Of a stretch of 64,000 bases of DNA, positions 64,000 to 64,000 are shown piece by piece. The notes beneath the pieces were generated by a model, which had not been told where the DNA came from, searched no databases, and worked only from the letters and a program-made list of their open reading frames with translations. The position numbers were made by a program, and so were the translations under genes. This stretch comes from Durusdinium trenchii (Eukaryota; Sar; Dinophyceae; Suessiales; Symbiodiniaceae). Numbering within the stretch: position 1 is the stretch's first letter; each line of letters starts with the position of its first letter. Location: positions 125,146-189,145 of the forward strand of contig CAXAMN010005358.1 in the NCBI GenBank assembly GCA_963970005.1, given 5' to 3'.

Positions 64000-64000
64000 G

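Overview
The window looks like nuclear DNA of a dinoflagellate, probably Symbiodiniaceae-like. The evidence is inferred introns with GC-AG and GA-AG ends beside GT-AG ones, every gene I can recognise lying on the + strand, many in-frame minisatellites, a tandem family of CRAL-TRIO proteins, and a copia-type retroelement of the style dinoflagellates carry. Two 10-N assembly gaps are present (11785-11794, 27290-27299). I found no rRNA, tRNA or CRISPR.

Layout. About 4.0-9.0 kb holds three tandem CRAL-TRIO (Sec14-like) genes with different intron patterns. About 10.7-12.8 kb holds a multi-pass membrane protein and, across a gap, a seven-repeat propeller protein. About 13.8-19.5 kb is a large repeat complex: a directly duplicated 1.45 kb unit flanked symmetrically by three minisatellite families. 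About 19.7-22.5 kb is decayed coding-like DNA. A secreted REJ/PKD-like protein lies at 23.9-25.6 kb, exons of an uncertain gene with a ferredoxin-type Cys cluster at 28.2-29.8 kb, a secreted JmjC-fold protein lacking its iron ligands at 30.1-31.7 kb, and a small membrane protein at 34.0-34.8 kb. Between 41 and 48 kb are multi-exon genes: one unidentified, one EF-hand (calmodulin/light-chain type), one cysteine-rich RING/IBR-like, and further exons. Two dispersed minisatellite families (a 21-bp unit that reads as a LEAIA heptad, and a CCTAGTAGC family) recur through the window and at two places sit inside inferred introns.

The last quarter (48723-63986) is a complete Ty1/copia-type LTR retrotransposon of 15,264 bp. 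It has 161-bp LTRs that I read as identical, a primer site fitting initiator tRNA-Met, gag-protease-integrase-RT-RNase H, and 13-C tracts on both sides. Downstream of pol, where other elements sometimes carry an env-like gene, it has two large extra genes. The first has the sequence pattern of a Tpt1/KptA RNA 2'-phosphotransferase. The second ends in an endonuclease/exonuclease/phosphatase (EEP) nuclease domain. I know of no retroelement described with this pair, and it is the main candidate for an undescribed system. A reasonable inference is that the element carries its own RNA-end-repair or RNA-processing module, acting on its genome or primer tRNA or against host RNA-based defence. Two +1 frame changes, one in RT and one between the extra genes, mean that either translation is recoded or this young copy is damaged.
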